Origin: Blastocatellia bacterium
Lineage (GTDB): Bacteria; Acidobacteriota; Blastocatellia; Pyrinomonadales; Pyrinomonadaceae
Assembly: GCA_013695195.1 (NCBI GenBank)
Contig: JACDAY010000132.1
Coordinates: 1 to 16,495 of the forward strand
Direction: 5' to 3'
Length of the DNA: 16,495 bases
The translations under genes were made by a program, and so were the position numbers. Positions 1 to 7,479 of this stretch are shown here, piece after piece. The notes below the pieces were generated by a model that saw only the letters and a list, made by a program, of their open reading frames with translations, had not been told where the DNA came from and made no database searches. The stretch's first letter is position 1, and each line of letters starts with the position of its first letter.

Positions 1-981
1 CTTACAATTAATCTTGCACAGGAACAAAAGTTTATTAAGCAGATTGTTTTCGCGTGGCTGAGTGGAACTGGAATTACAGTTTTAGGTTCGATTTTGGGAT
101 TTTCTCTTTTTTATCTCGGATTCAACCTGGAAACCGGCGGGAATTATTTTCTCCACATTTTAGGAACAGTACCGCCAGGAAATTATCCGCGTATTCACTC
201 GTTTTTTGCCGACCCAAACATGTTGTGTAATTTCTTAAATGTCAGTCTTCTACTGGCATTGCTGGCTGATAAAATGGGTTGGGTAAAAGAGACGCTCTCA
301 AAACTTCTTCGGTTTGGGATCTGGTTTGCGGCATTTTTCACACTTTCCCCGGGGCTGGGAGGAATTGTGCTAAGCACCGCTGTATGGTATTTCGTTTTGT
401 TCAGGGATGCGGGTAAACTGGTGTTATCAAAAATTGTTCTACTCGCCGGAATATCTTTTGCCGCTTTTCTACTCGCTATTGCCACAATCTCACTCGATAC
501 ATCGAACACGGATCAGGATTTCTTACTTCCTTTAACCAACATCACATTGGAGAGTTCGGTACGAGTTTTAGTTTGGCAGAACTCGGTAAACAAGTCTCTC
601 GAAAATCCTTTTTTTGGAAAAGGGACCGGGGCCGATGTTGCATTGGTTCGATATAAAACTCTGGCTGGTACTAACCACATACTAATGGATGGTCATAACA
701 TTTTGCTCAACATTTTTGGGCAAACCGGTTTGTTCGGCTTGATTGCTTTTGTCTGTCTAGTTGCCCACTTGATAAGCAGACTCCGATTTACGTCAGGTCA
801 TTACCATACTTTATTGGCATTATCGTGCGCCTTTCTCGGCGCCTTTCTCTATCAAGGCCTGACGGGTTCATTCGAGGACGCTCGCCATCTCTGGGTCGTG
901 ATTGGGTTGATTATAGTGATTTCAACGGAGATTCGGCATCCAGCGGGTAAGGGGCATGCAGGGGATTCACTCTCCAATTAG
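1..981 (+). CDS. O-antigen ligase/polymerase-like membrane protein (3' part)
   Basis: The reading frame is open from the first base and ends in TAG, so the true start lies upstream of the window; 326 residues are visible. At least six strongly hydrophobic segments show a polytopic inner-membrane protein. Two stretches fit the O-antigen ligase/Wzy_C family: RIHSFFADPNM (about bases 190-222), like the R...F.dpN motif, and GHNILLNIFGQTGLFG (about 691-738), like the HN..l..l...G..G motif with its conserved histidine before a periplasmic loop/membrane junction. Proteins of this family polymerise or ligate lipid-linked glycans in lipopolysaccharide, capsule or exopolysaccharide synthesis; which substrate is used here cannot be told. 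No other polysaccharide gene is visible, so any such locus must lie to the left. The last codons overlap the stop of the convergent kinase gene. The family call is fairly firm, the exact role is not. Confidence 0.75.
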   Translation, partial: LTINLAQEQKFIKQIVFAWLSGTGITVLGSILGFSLFYLGFNLETGGNYFLHILGTVPPGNYPRIHSFFADPNMLCNFLNVSLLLALLADKMGWVKETLSKLLRFGIWFAAFFTLSPGLGGIVLSTAVWYFVLFRDAGKLVLSKIVLLAGISFAAFLLAIATISLDTSNTDQDFLLPLTNITLESSVRVLVWQNSVNKSLENPFFGKGTGADVALVRYKTLAGTNHILMDGHNILLNIFGQTGLFGLIAFVCLVAHLISRLRFTSGHYHTLLALSCAFLGAFLYQGLTGSFEDARHLWVVIGLIIVISTEIRHPAGKGHAGDSLSN

Positions 982-2285
982 CTCAAAGACCGCAAGAGTG
1001 ATTCACGCATTTCAGCTGCGGAAATCCAACGGGCATTCACGCGCTTGGCAAGGGCCGTTTCAAACACGGCTGCGACTTTGGCCGGAACTTCCGGAACTCG
1101 CGCGGAGATAGGAATTATAGGCTTTTCGAAAATCGCTCTTACGGTTTCCGCGATTCCCGCGTTCGCGCCGATATCGAGTGCGTGCGCACCCGTGAGAAGA
1201 CTGTAAGCTGTCATGCCGATCGCATAAATGTCCGACGGAGGCCGGACTTCTTTAAAATCCCGGACCTGTTCCGGCGGCATGTAAGCGATCGTACCCGCAA
1301 CATCTCCAACCATCGTAACGCCGCTCATTCCTGTTTGTTTATAACTCTTTGATAATCCGAAATCAGTCAATTTCGCGTGAGAATCCGGAAAGTCGCCGTC
1401 AACCAGAATGTTTTGCTCCTTGATATCCCGATGGACAAAGCCCCGGCCATGAGCGAAATCCAGCGCAGACAGTGTTTGTTCGATAATTTTTACGACTTCC
1501 TTGTAATTGAGCTTGCCGCCGCGATATTTGGCAAGTTTTGATGCGTCCATTCCGCTGACGTATTCGGTAACGAGATAAACTATGCCGTTGTGAGTTCCGT
1601 GCTCGATGTAACTCACGATATGCGGATGCCGAAGCGAAGAAGCAACTTCGATCTCACGCAAAAACCGTTTTAGCGATTGATCGCTGACCGCAACTTCCGG
1701 CAAAAGGGTTTTGATCGCCACCGCACGTCCGTCCTTTTCCGAGCGGGCAAGCATTACGCTTCCCATTCCGCCCTGGCCGAGGACGCGCATCATTTGATAA
1801 TTCGGGATCGGCTGTGGATTCTTCTTTAGTTTGTCGCGGCAATCATCGCAAACGAAAGAAAGCTTTGCATCGGGGCGTGACGCTTCGGCGCTGGACGGTA
1901 CACCGCAGTTCAGACACAGCACGGTAATCAAAGACGGCTCTGTATTATCAGAGATTCGAGGTTTGGACGAAGAGTACGAAGTAACATCTGCGGCTACGCC
2001 TACTTCAAGTATAGTTTCGCCGCCCTGGATGCGGTCACCCTGCTTTAAGTGAGCAGTCTCGACACGAATTCCATTTACAAATGTGCCGTTGGTTGAACCC
2101 AGATCGCGTAGAAAGCATGCCGGCGGGGCGATTTCGAGAATGCAGTGGTGTCTAGAAAAAAAACGGTCGTGCGGAAGGCAGAATTGCGCATCTTCACTCC
2201 GCCCGATCATAAAAGTGTCGTGCTGTTCGAATGTGAAATCGCGCCCGGTTTGTGGCCCTGCGATGACATGCAATGTTACACGCAT
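978..2285 (-). CDS. FHA-domain and zinc-finger Ser/Thr protein kinase
   Basis: This 435-residue protein has three parts. An N-terminal FHA domain (about 1-97) shows GRS at 28-30, SRHH at 44-47 and GSTNGTFVNG at 63-72, the phosphothreonine-binding signature. A short zinc finger follows, with C124, C127, C146 and C149. A protein kinase domain (about 163-433) has the glycine loop GQGGMG (170-175), ATP lysine K192, HRDIKEQN (285-292, catalytic D287), DFG (308-310) and PPE (337-339). All key residues are present, so it should be active. There is no transmembrane segment, so it is probably cytoplasmic. The FHA part may bind phosphorylated partners, possibly the neighbouring kinase, which is inference. 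It lies 37 bp after the zinc-ribbon membrane protein gene on the same strand. There is no clear ribosome binding site; a TATACT about 8 bases before the ATG could give a nearly leaderless transcript. Confidence 0.93.
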   Translation of the reverse strand: MRVTLHVIAGPQTGRDFTFEQHDTFMIGRSEDAQFCLPHDRFFSRHHCILEIAPPACFLRDLGSTNGTFVNGIRVETAHLKQGDRIQGGETILEVGVAADVTSYSSSKPRISDNTEPSLITVLCLNCGVPSSAEASRPDAKLSFVCDDCRDKLKKNPQPIPNYQMMRVLGQGGMGSVMLARSEKDGRAVAIKTLLPEVAVSDQSLKRFLREIEVASSLRHPHIVSYIEHGTHNGIVYLVTEYVSGMDASKLAKYRGGKLNYKEVVKIIEQTLSALDFAHGRGFVHRDIKEQNILVDGDFPDSHAKLTDFGLSKSYKQTGMSGVTMVGDVAGTIAYMPPEQVRDFKEVRPPSDIYAIGMTAYSLLTGAHALDIGANAGIAETVRAIFEKPIIPISARVPEVPAKVAAVFETALAKRVNARWISAAEMRESLLRSLS

Positions 2286-2322
2286 TTACAAGAGTATAGT
2301 TAATTTGATGTTATCGCGCCAC

Positions 2323-2838
2323 TTATCCGAATATCAGGAAAATTAACGATGCCAGAAATGTAACTATCCCCAGAACCATCCCGGCGACAGCCATCCCGCG
2401 GCCGGTGTATTGGTTAGGGTCTTTTTCGGCGTTTCTCATGCCTAAAACTCCGATAACTACGGCGGGAAGACCGAGCCATATGCCGCCCTGGCAGCAAACC
2501 AGAACCACCGACGCAAGCCCGAGGGACAACGCGATGTAGGGCAAAGTTTGATTGCGGGTTTGGTCGTACATGTTCATTCCAACTTGTTGATCGCCGTAGA
2601 CAGGGCTTTGGCTTTGCCACGGAGCAGGTGGTGAATGCACTTCCCGATCCATCTGATTAGTATCACGCGGCTTATTCAAAACGACGGTCGGCGAGTCATC
2701 CATAAAACCCTGCGGCCGCTCGCCCGGCAATGGTCGAGGAGCGTCGTCAGCCAGATAGGCAAGAAGCTCGCCGTCTTCGAGACAAAAATTGATGGCGGCA
2801 TCAGAGTATGTTTGCCCGCAGCGGGGACATCTTTTCAT
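2323..2838 (-). CDS. zinc-ribbon DUF4190-type small membrane protein
   Basis: This 171-residue protein starts with a zinc-ribbon-like motif, CPRCGQTYSDAAINFCLEDG (4-23), with cysteines at 4, 7 and 19 and an aspartate at 22 as likely ligands. A proline-rich, polar linker (about 30-95) follows. The C-terminal half has two hydrophobic segments (about 100-133 and 150-170) separated by GMRNAEKDPNQYTGRGMAVAG, the pattern of DUF4190 membrane proteins (glycine-rich helix, short charged loop with a G-x-A-x-A-G start to the second helix). Its biochemical role is unknown. It lies between two kinase genes on the same strand, and its N-terminal ribbon resembles that of the upstream kinase, so it may be a partner or substrate in the same signalling pathway (inference). 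The ATG start is preceded by a GGA-containing stretch at a plausible distance. Confidence 0.8.
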   Translation of the reverse strand: MKRCPRCGQTYSDAAINFCLEDGELLAYLADDAPRPLPGERPQGFMDDSPTVVLNKPRDTNQMDREVHSPPAPWQSQSPVYGDQQVGMNMYDQTRNQTLPYIALSLGLASVVLVCCQGGIWLGLPAVVIGVLGMRNAEKDPNQYTGRGMAVAGMVLGIVTFLASLIFLIFG

Positions 2839-2920
2839 CGTCAGATTCCTATCGCAATGTGAAAGTTAAATCTTTAGAGTCTTGATATTATACGCATATG
2901 AACGAAGGAATGCGATCACA

Positions 2921-2994
2921 AGTTCCGAGTTCCAGACTACGTCTTTCGAGTTAAGAATTGAGATCCGTGCATTGAAAACTTTGAACTCGGAACT
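2921..2994. repeat. intergenic inverted repeat, 12-bp arms
   Basis: Exact 12-bp arms, agttccgagttc (2921-2932) and gaactcggaact (2983-2994), are separated by 50 bp. The right arm overlaps the TAG stop (2993-2995) of the PEGA kinase gene and the left arm lies in the 154-bp gap before the next gene. A long loop makes it a poor terminator; it looks more like a dispersed palindromic element. Only this copy is present in the window. Confidence 0.7.
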
Positions 2995-4609
2995 AATTTA
3001 GAGTGTATCCGCATCGGCCGCAGAATTTTATATTTGGCGCATATGATTCATTGCACCGCCGGCAGATTCGCTCGGCTTGGGGCGGCAGATTTAGCTGATG
3101 ATTCTGTAAATAACCAATTGCTTCATTTTTGGAAGCTCCTGTATTGAGACTAATACTCAGACCGCACCGACCGCAGAAACGTGAATTTTCAGGCAGCAAA
3201 TTCGAGCATCGGGGACAGGGAAACGCATCTGGCGATTCGCCCGCACTGACTTGATTGAAGGAACGACTGCCGCAGCGGCCGCAAAACCTAACTCCCTCCG
3301 CAAAGCGCGAGTTGCAATTCGAGCATGCAACGATTCCGGGCATCAAGCTGGAATGAACGTCGCCGCTGCTGCTTCCTTGCGACGGTTGGCTGTCCGCTGC
3401 TCGAACGGTTTTTAGATGGGCCTGAATTACCTGTTCATTGGCGCCTTCGCGAATCTCGATTACGCGTTCGTCGTCGCGTTCGCCCGGCTTGGACACCCGT
3501 AAAATATGCTGACCCGCCGGAATATCGTTCAATACTACACGTCCAGAACTTCCTATACTTCCCTTTCGCTCGTCATCGACGTAAACTTCGGCATTGACAG
3601 GAGCCAGAACCACAAGCTTTGAAATACCTGAGCGTCTGCCTTCCACGACGTCTTCTGCTGCCCGTTCCAATTGGGTAATCCAATCCGAGACCGTCACCGG
3701 ACGCTTTGCCGCCTCAATTTCAAGAGACTGCATGATCACCCTTTCGACATCAACCGGAATGTCCGATCTGATCGAGGAAAGCGGCGGCGGCTTGTGCATT
3801 ATTTTCTGCATCACAAGCTGCATCATATCTCCAGTAAAAGGAGTTTTCCCGCCGAGCATCAGATACGCAATCGTGCCGAGCGCATATATGTCCGAGCGAG
3901 CGTCGACACCCGTTTCCGGCTGCATCTGTTCCGGCGACATAAATTCCGGCGTCCCGATTATGCCGCGTGATGATGGTGTTGCGTTCGAGCTGAAATCCGT
4001 AACGGTTTGATTGATGATTTTTGCAAGTCCGAAATCGCCCACTTTGATAAAACCGTCGCCGCCCTTTCCCTTCTGCATCAGGAAAATATTTGCGGGCTTT
4101 AGGTCGCGGTGCAAAATCCCGATGTCATGCGCGGCATCGACGCCATCCGCGATTTGCCGCAATATTCCCACCGCACGCTTGACCGGAAGAGTTCCCTCCC
4201 GCCGCAGCAGCTTGTGTAGCGTTTCGCCCTCGACATATTCCATTACGAGATAAAATATGCCATCAGATGTCTCGCCGAAATCGGTAACGCTTACAGTATT
4301 CGGGTGTTGTATCGACGCTGCCGCCTGAGCTTCACGTTCAAATCGTACAATCGCCTCTCCTTCCTGAAGATCGTCGCTGTTCAGGATATCCTGCCGAACT
4401 GTTTTTACCGCAACTTTCCGCGTAACAAATTTTTTGTCATCCGCGAGATACACTTGTCCCATTGCGCCTCGGCCGAGACGGCTTACAAGAAAATATCGTC
4501 CCGCAAGAAGCTGTTCGCCGGGCAAAGAAAAGCGCGTGGCAGTCTGGTCCCGCGGGCAGATGCTCACTTCATCGCCGAAACATAGCTCGCACTTTGGACA
4601 TTCCTTCAT
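2993..4609 (-). CDS. Ser/Thr protein kinase with PEGA domain and four zinc ribbons
   Basis: This 538-residue protein starts with a ribbon (C4, C7, C18, D21, with C10 an extra candidate ligand). A kinase domain (about 39-315) follows with GRGAMGQVY (46-54), K69, HRDLKPAN (167-174, catalytic D169), DFG (192-194) and SPE (225-227). A PEGA-type beta domain (about 330-400) contains AEVYVDDERKGSIGSSG, IPAGQHILRVSKPG and a charged end. The C-terminus has three further CxxC...CGRCG ribbons: C429/C432/C443/C446, C465/C468/C479/C482 and C516/C519/C530/C533. The catalytic residues are intact. No membrane helix is seen, so it is likely cytoplasmic. Ribbons at both ends suggest assembly through zinc modules, but their partners are unknown. 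The gene is first of three same-strand genes, and its ATG faces the tRNA-Lys promoter region across about 110 bp. An AGAGACGA stretch before the ATG may serve as a weak ribosome binding site. Confidence 0.93.
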   Translation of the reverse strand: MKECPKCELCFGDEVSICPRDQTATRFSLPGEQLLAGRYFLVSRLGRGAMGQVYLADDKKFVTRKVAVKTVRQDILNSDDLQEGEAIVRFEREAQAAASIQHPNTVSVTDFGETSDGIFYLVMEYVEGETLHKLLRREGTLPVKRAVGILRQIADGVDAAHDIGILHRDLKPANIFLMQKGKGGDGFIKVGDFGLAKIINQTVTDFSSNATPSSRGIIGTPEFMSPEQMQPETGVDARSDIYALGTIAYLMLGGKTPFTGDMMQLVMQKIMHKPPPLSSIRSDIPVDVERVIMQSLEIEAAKRPVTVSDWITQLERAAEDVVEGRRSGISKLVVLAPVNAEVYVDDERKGSIGSSGRVVLNDIPAGQHILRVSKPGERDDERVIEIREGANEQVIQAHLKTVRAADSQPSQGSSSGDVHSSLMPGIVACSNCNSRFAEGVRFCGRCGSRSFNQVSAGESPDAFPCPRCSNLLPENSRFCGRCGLSISLNTGASKNEAIGYLQNHQLNLPPQAERICRRCNESYAPNIKFCGRCGYTLN

Positions 4610-4678
4610 TCGTCTCTATTTTGAAGGAAAACGGGACTTTAGCCAAACGTCGGGCGCTCAGCGCAGCATTTTCCGGTT

Positions 4679-4708
4679 TTGGACTTTGAATTTCTTTATT
4701 GTTATAAT
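4679..4708 (+). promoter_or_regulatory. sigma-70-type promoter for tRNA-Lys
   Basis: TTGGAC (4679-4684) and a perfect TATAAT (4703-4708) are spaced 18 bp apart. They place transcription start a few bases before the tRNA at 4721. The match to the consensus and the position support it; it is not proven. Confidence 0.6.
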
Positions 4709-4720
4709 TTTTGAGTTTTC

Positions 4721-4796
4721 GGGTCGTTAGCTCAGTTGGTAGAGCAGCGGACTCTTAATCCGCGGGTCGCAGGTTCAATCCCTGCACGGCCTACCA
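4721..4796 (+). tRNA. tRNA-Lys (anticodon CTT)
   Basis: The 76 bases fold into a standard cloverleaf with an encoded CCA end. The acceptor stem GGGTCGT pairs with ACGGCCT, with G-T pairs at the first and fourth positions. The D arm is of the CTCAGTTGGTAGAG type. The anticodon stem GCGGA/TCCGC encloses the loop CTCTTAA, giving anticodon CTT for lysine codon AAG. The T arm is GCAGG-TTCAATC-CCTGC. It resembles the common bacterial tRNA-Lys. It stands alone, with its own promoter upstream and a hairpin terminator downstream. Confidence 0.97.
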
Positions 4797-4800
4797 GTAA

Positions 4801-4833
4801 AAACGGACGCCTTTTGAGGCGTTCGTTTTTTTA
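4801..4833 (+). terminator. Rho-independent terminator after tRNA-Lys, likely bidirectional
   Basis: AACGGACGCCT pairs with AGGCGTTCGTT (11 bp, one G-T pair) around a four-base loop, followed by a run of T. On the minus strand the same hairpin is also followed by five T, so it could end the haem operon, whose last stop (hemL) is about 107 bp away. Confidence 0.85.
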
Positions 4834-4939
4834 ATCGTTCTGAGTAAGTTAACGTTTTTAGCGTGTCCTTTGTACAACAGGCTGTAGAATGTTGCGTCTG
4901 TCTAACGCATCGGGCAGAAAGTGAAAGCTCAGACGCTTG

Positions 4940-6235
4940 CTAAGCATCCGATACATTTTTCAACGCTGTTCGCATTGCCCTGTCTGTTTCCTTCAAATCT
5001 TCTTCCGTATGTGCCATTGAGACAAAACAGGCTTCGAATTGCGATGGTGGAAGATATATACCGAGTTCGAGCATTGCTCCGAAATAGCGAGCAAATTTTT
5101 TCGTATCTGATGTTTTTGCCGTGTCGAAATCGACGACTTTTTGGCCGGTAAAAAACAATGTGAACATCGATCCGGCACGATTTAGGGTGTAATCCAAATC
5201 GACTTCTTGGATTGCTTTTAAGATAGTTTCCGCCAAATAGCAGCTTTTTTCCTCGAGCTTTTGATAAAAACCTTCGTTTTCATCAATGATTTTGAGCGTT
5301 TCCAGTCCCGCAGCCATTGCCAGAGGATTTCCAGATAATGTTCCGGCCTGGTAAACCGAACCGGAAGGCGCGATCATTTTCATAATATCGCCGTGTCCGC
5401 CGTATGCACCGACCGGTAAACCGCCGCCGATGATCTTTCCGAACGTCGTCAGATCCGGAGCTATGCCGTAGATTTCCTGTGCTCCGCCTTTTGCCAGGCG
5501 AAATCCGGTCATTACTTCATCAAACACAAGCAGAATTCGCTCGCTCGTGCAGAGGTCGCGTAATTTTTGCAAAAAATCCTTTTCAGCAGTCACGCAGCCC
5601 ATGTTTCCGGCAACCGGCTCGATAAATATCGCGGCAATCCGGTCTTTGTTGCCATCAATAAGGTCGTAAACCGATTCGATGTTGTTGTATTTTGCGTTCA
5701 GCGTGTCCTTTGCTGTAGACCGCGTTACACCGGGACTGTCAGGCAAGCCGAGCGTTGCGACGCCAGAACCGGCTTTGCTTAGAAACGAATCGCCGTGTCC
5801 GTGATAGCAGCCTTCGAATTTGATGATCTTGTCCCTTTCTGTAAAGGCGCGTGCGAGCCGCATGGCGCTCATCGTAGCCTCAGTGCCGGAATTTACCATA
5901 CGAACAATCTCAATCGAAGGGACAAATTTTTTTATCAGCACCGACAGATCGATCTCACGCTCATTGCTTGCGCCGAAGCTCGTTCCGGACAGCGCAGTCT
6001 CGCGCACAGCTTCGATTACCCGCTCATGAGCGTGACCGAGGATCATCGGTCCCCACGAACCGACGTAATCGATAAATTCGTTCCCATCAACATCCGTCAT
6101 TTTTGCACCTTTCGCGCTTTGGATGTAAAGCGGGTCGCGCCCTACCGATTTAAATGCCCGCACCGGCGAATTCACGCCGCCGGGCATGTGTTTTTGAGCT
6201 TCCTCGAATAATTTAGAGCTTTTTGAGGTATTCAT
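4940..6235 (-). CDS. hemL: glutamate-1-semialdehyde 2,1-aminomutase
   Basis: HemL converts glutamate-1-semialdehyde to 5-aminolevulinate with pyridoxal phosphate, the second step of the C5 pathway, in the cytoplasm. The 431-residue length fits the family. Recognisable segments are the start SKLFEEAQKHMPGGVNSPVRAF, NSGTEATMSAMRLAR (115-129), the YHGHGD loop (144-149), the cofactor-binding VFDEVMTGFR (237-246) and TTFGKIIGGGLPVGAYGG, in which K267 should form the Schiff base. AGTLSGNPLAMAAG (297-310) is also typical. It is the last gene of the operon, 95 bp after hemB, and the gap holds an inverted repeat. HemA, its substrate-channelling partner, is encoded at the opposite end of the same operon. 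The ATG gives the expected N-terminus; no clear ribosome binding site precedes it. Confidence 0.97.
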   Translation of the reverse strand: MNTSKSSKLFEEAQKHMPGGVNSPVRAFKSVGRDPLYIQSAKGAKMTDVDGNEFIDYVGSWGPMILGHAHERVIEAVRETALSGTSFGASNEREIDLSVLIKKFVPSIEIVRMVNSGTEATMSAMRLARAFTERDKIIKFEGCYHGHGDSFLSKAGSGVATLGLPDSPGVTRSTAKDTLNAKYNNIESVYDLIDGNKDRIAAIFIEPVAGNMGCVTAEKDFLQKLRDLCTSERILLVFDEVMTGFRLAKGGAQEIYGIAPDLTTFGKIIGGGLPVGAYGGHGDIMKMIAPSGSVYQAGTLSGNPLAMAAGLETLKIIDENEGFYQKLEEKSCYLAETILKAIQEVDLDYTLNRAGSMFTLFFTGQKVVDFDTAKTSDTKKFARYFGAMLELGIYLPPSQFEACFVSMAHTEEDLKETDRAMRTALKNVSDA

Positions 6236-6251
6236 TTTTGGGGTGTTTTTC

Positions 6252-6321
6252 TTCGGAATAGCTGATAGCTGATAACCAATAAGTTATCAATTATCAGCTA
6301 TCAGTTTTCATTTATTCCGAA
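6252..6321. repeat. nested inverted repeat between hemB and hemL
   Basis: Outer arms ttcggaata (6252-6260) and tattccgaa (6313-6321) and inner arms ctgatagctgataa (6262-6275) and ttatcagctatcag (6291-6304) are exact. A shorter alternative pairing, gataac with gttatc (6271-6276/6283-6288), is possible. The unit ctgata is doubled in each arm. It fills most of the 95-bp gap and begins 9 bp past the hemB stop. As RNA it would form a strong hairpin, but no T run follows it on the minus strand, so a role as terminator is doubtful. Confidence 0.8.
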
Positions 6322-6330
6322 AAAAGTATT

Positions 6331-7329
6331 TTATTCTTTTGAAATAAGTTTACTCGCTTCCTTCGCAAAGTAAGTGATAATCACATCCGCACCGGCGCGT
6401 TTTATCGCGGTCAGGACTTCCACCATAACTTTCTCGCCGTCGATCCAGCCGCGCATCGCAGCAGCTTTGATCATCGAGTATTCACCGCTGACGTTGTAGG
6501 CCGCTATCGGGATATTGAAATTTTCCTTTGTCCGCTGTATAACGTCGAGATACGAAAGTGCGGGTTTGACCATAACGATGTCCGCGCCTTCCTGAATATC
6601 TAGAGCTATCTCGCGAAGCGCTTCGTCGGAATTTCCATAATCCATTTGATAAGATTTGCGGTCACTGAACTGCGGCGCGGATTCCGCCGCTTCCCGGAAC
6701 GGGCCGTAAAAAGCAGACGAAAATTTCGCCGAATAAGCCATTATCGGTGTTTCGTCAAATCCGTTTGCATCCAAAACTTGCCGGATCGCTCCAACACGCC
6801 CGTCCATCATGTCGCTCGGAGCGATCATATCCGCGCCGTTTTGAGCATGCGAAAGCGCCTCTTTCGCCAGAAGCTCGAGAGTTTTATCGTTCTGTACATA
6901 TTCATTTTCAACGACGCCGCAATGTCCGTGCGAAGTATATTCGCAAAGGCATACGTCGGTTATAACCATCATTTCGGAAAAGTCTTTTTTTATCGCCCGG
7001 AGTGTTTTTTGGATAATTCCGTTTTCATCATACGCACCGGAGCCGACCTCGTCTTTCATTTCGGGGATGCCGAAAAGCAGGATCGAACTGATGCCGATCG
7101 TTTGCAGTTCCTCACACTCGCGCAGGACGTTATCCAAAGACATCTGAAATTGACCCGGCATCGACGAAATTTCCTTTTTTATACCGGCGCCTTCGACGAT
7201 AAACAGCGGATAGATAAAATCTTTTTTACTGAGTGAGGTTTCACGGAACATGTCTCTCAATACCGAAGTCTTTCGTAAACGCCGGATCCGCGTGACCGGA
7301 AAGCCGGGTTGAATCTGCATTTTGCTCAT
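6331..7329 (-). CDS. hemB: porphobilinogen synthase (delta-aminolevulinic acid dehydratase)
   Basis: HemB condenses two 5-aminolevulinate molecules to porphobilinogen in the cytoplasm, usually as a homo-octamer. The 332-residue protein has the two active-site lysines, K202 in MAYSAKFSSAFYGPFR and K255 in VMVKPALSYLD. The metal site DVCLCEYTSHGHCG (125-138) supplies C127, C129 and C137, so this is the zinc-cysteine type and not the aspartate-rich magnesium type. The N-terminal RIRRLRKTSVLRDMFRET and FIYPLFIVEG are typical. The ATG start gives a normal family N-terminus. It lies between hemY (150-bp gap with a palindrome) and hemL (95-bp gap with another) on the same strand. Confidence 0.97.
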   Translation of the reverse strand: MSKMQIQPGFPVTRIRRLRKTSVLRDMFRETSLSKKDFIYPLFIVEGAGIKKEISSMPGQFQMSLDNVLRECEELQTIGISSILLFGIPEMKDEVGSGAYDENGIIQKTLRAIKKDFSEMMVITDVCLCEYTSHGHCGVVENEYVQNDKTLELLAKEALSHAQNGADMIAPSDMMDGRVGAIRQVLDANGFDETPIMAYSAKFSSAFYGPFREAAESAPQFSDRKSYQMDYGNSDEALREIALDIQEGADIVMVKPALSYLDVIQRTKENFNIPIAAYNVSGEYSMIKAAAMRGWIDGEKVMVEVLTAIKRAGADVIITYFAKEASKLISKE

Positions 7330-7377
7330 TTTGTAATATCCAACTCAAGGTGCCAGTTCAATCGATTTCAAGAATAT

Positions 7378-7442
7378 GCCTGCGAAATTCGCGAAATATC
7401 TTGTTTCCCAGGTTTTTTCGCGATTTTGCGTATTTCGCGGGC
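7378..7442. repeat. imperfect inverted repeat between hemY and hemB
   Basis: gcctgcgaaat (7378-7388) pairs with atttcgcgggc (7432-7442) with one G-T pair, and tcgcgaaa (7389-7396) pairs with tttcgcga (7416-7423). Several cgcgaaa units are reused within it. It lies in the 150-bp gap between the hemY stop and the hemB start. The rest of the gap shows no gene. Confidence 0.6.
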
Positions 7443-7479
7443 AAAATCTTATTTCTTTCATAACCGGCAACTTGGTTAT

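Noticed and set aside
3325..4730. Several plus-strand open frames over the PEGA kinase gene
   Set aside because: They are shadows of the real minus-strand kinase gene and show no domain of their own.
4861..5712. 12-bp match gcgtgtcctttg at 4861 and 5701
   Set aside because: The second copy lies in conserved hemL codons, so the match is most likely chance.
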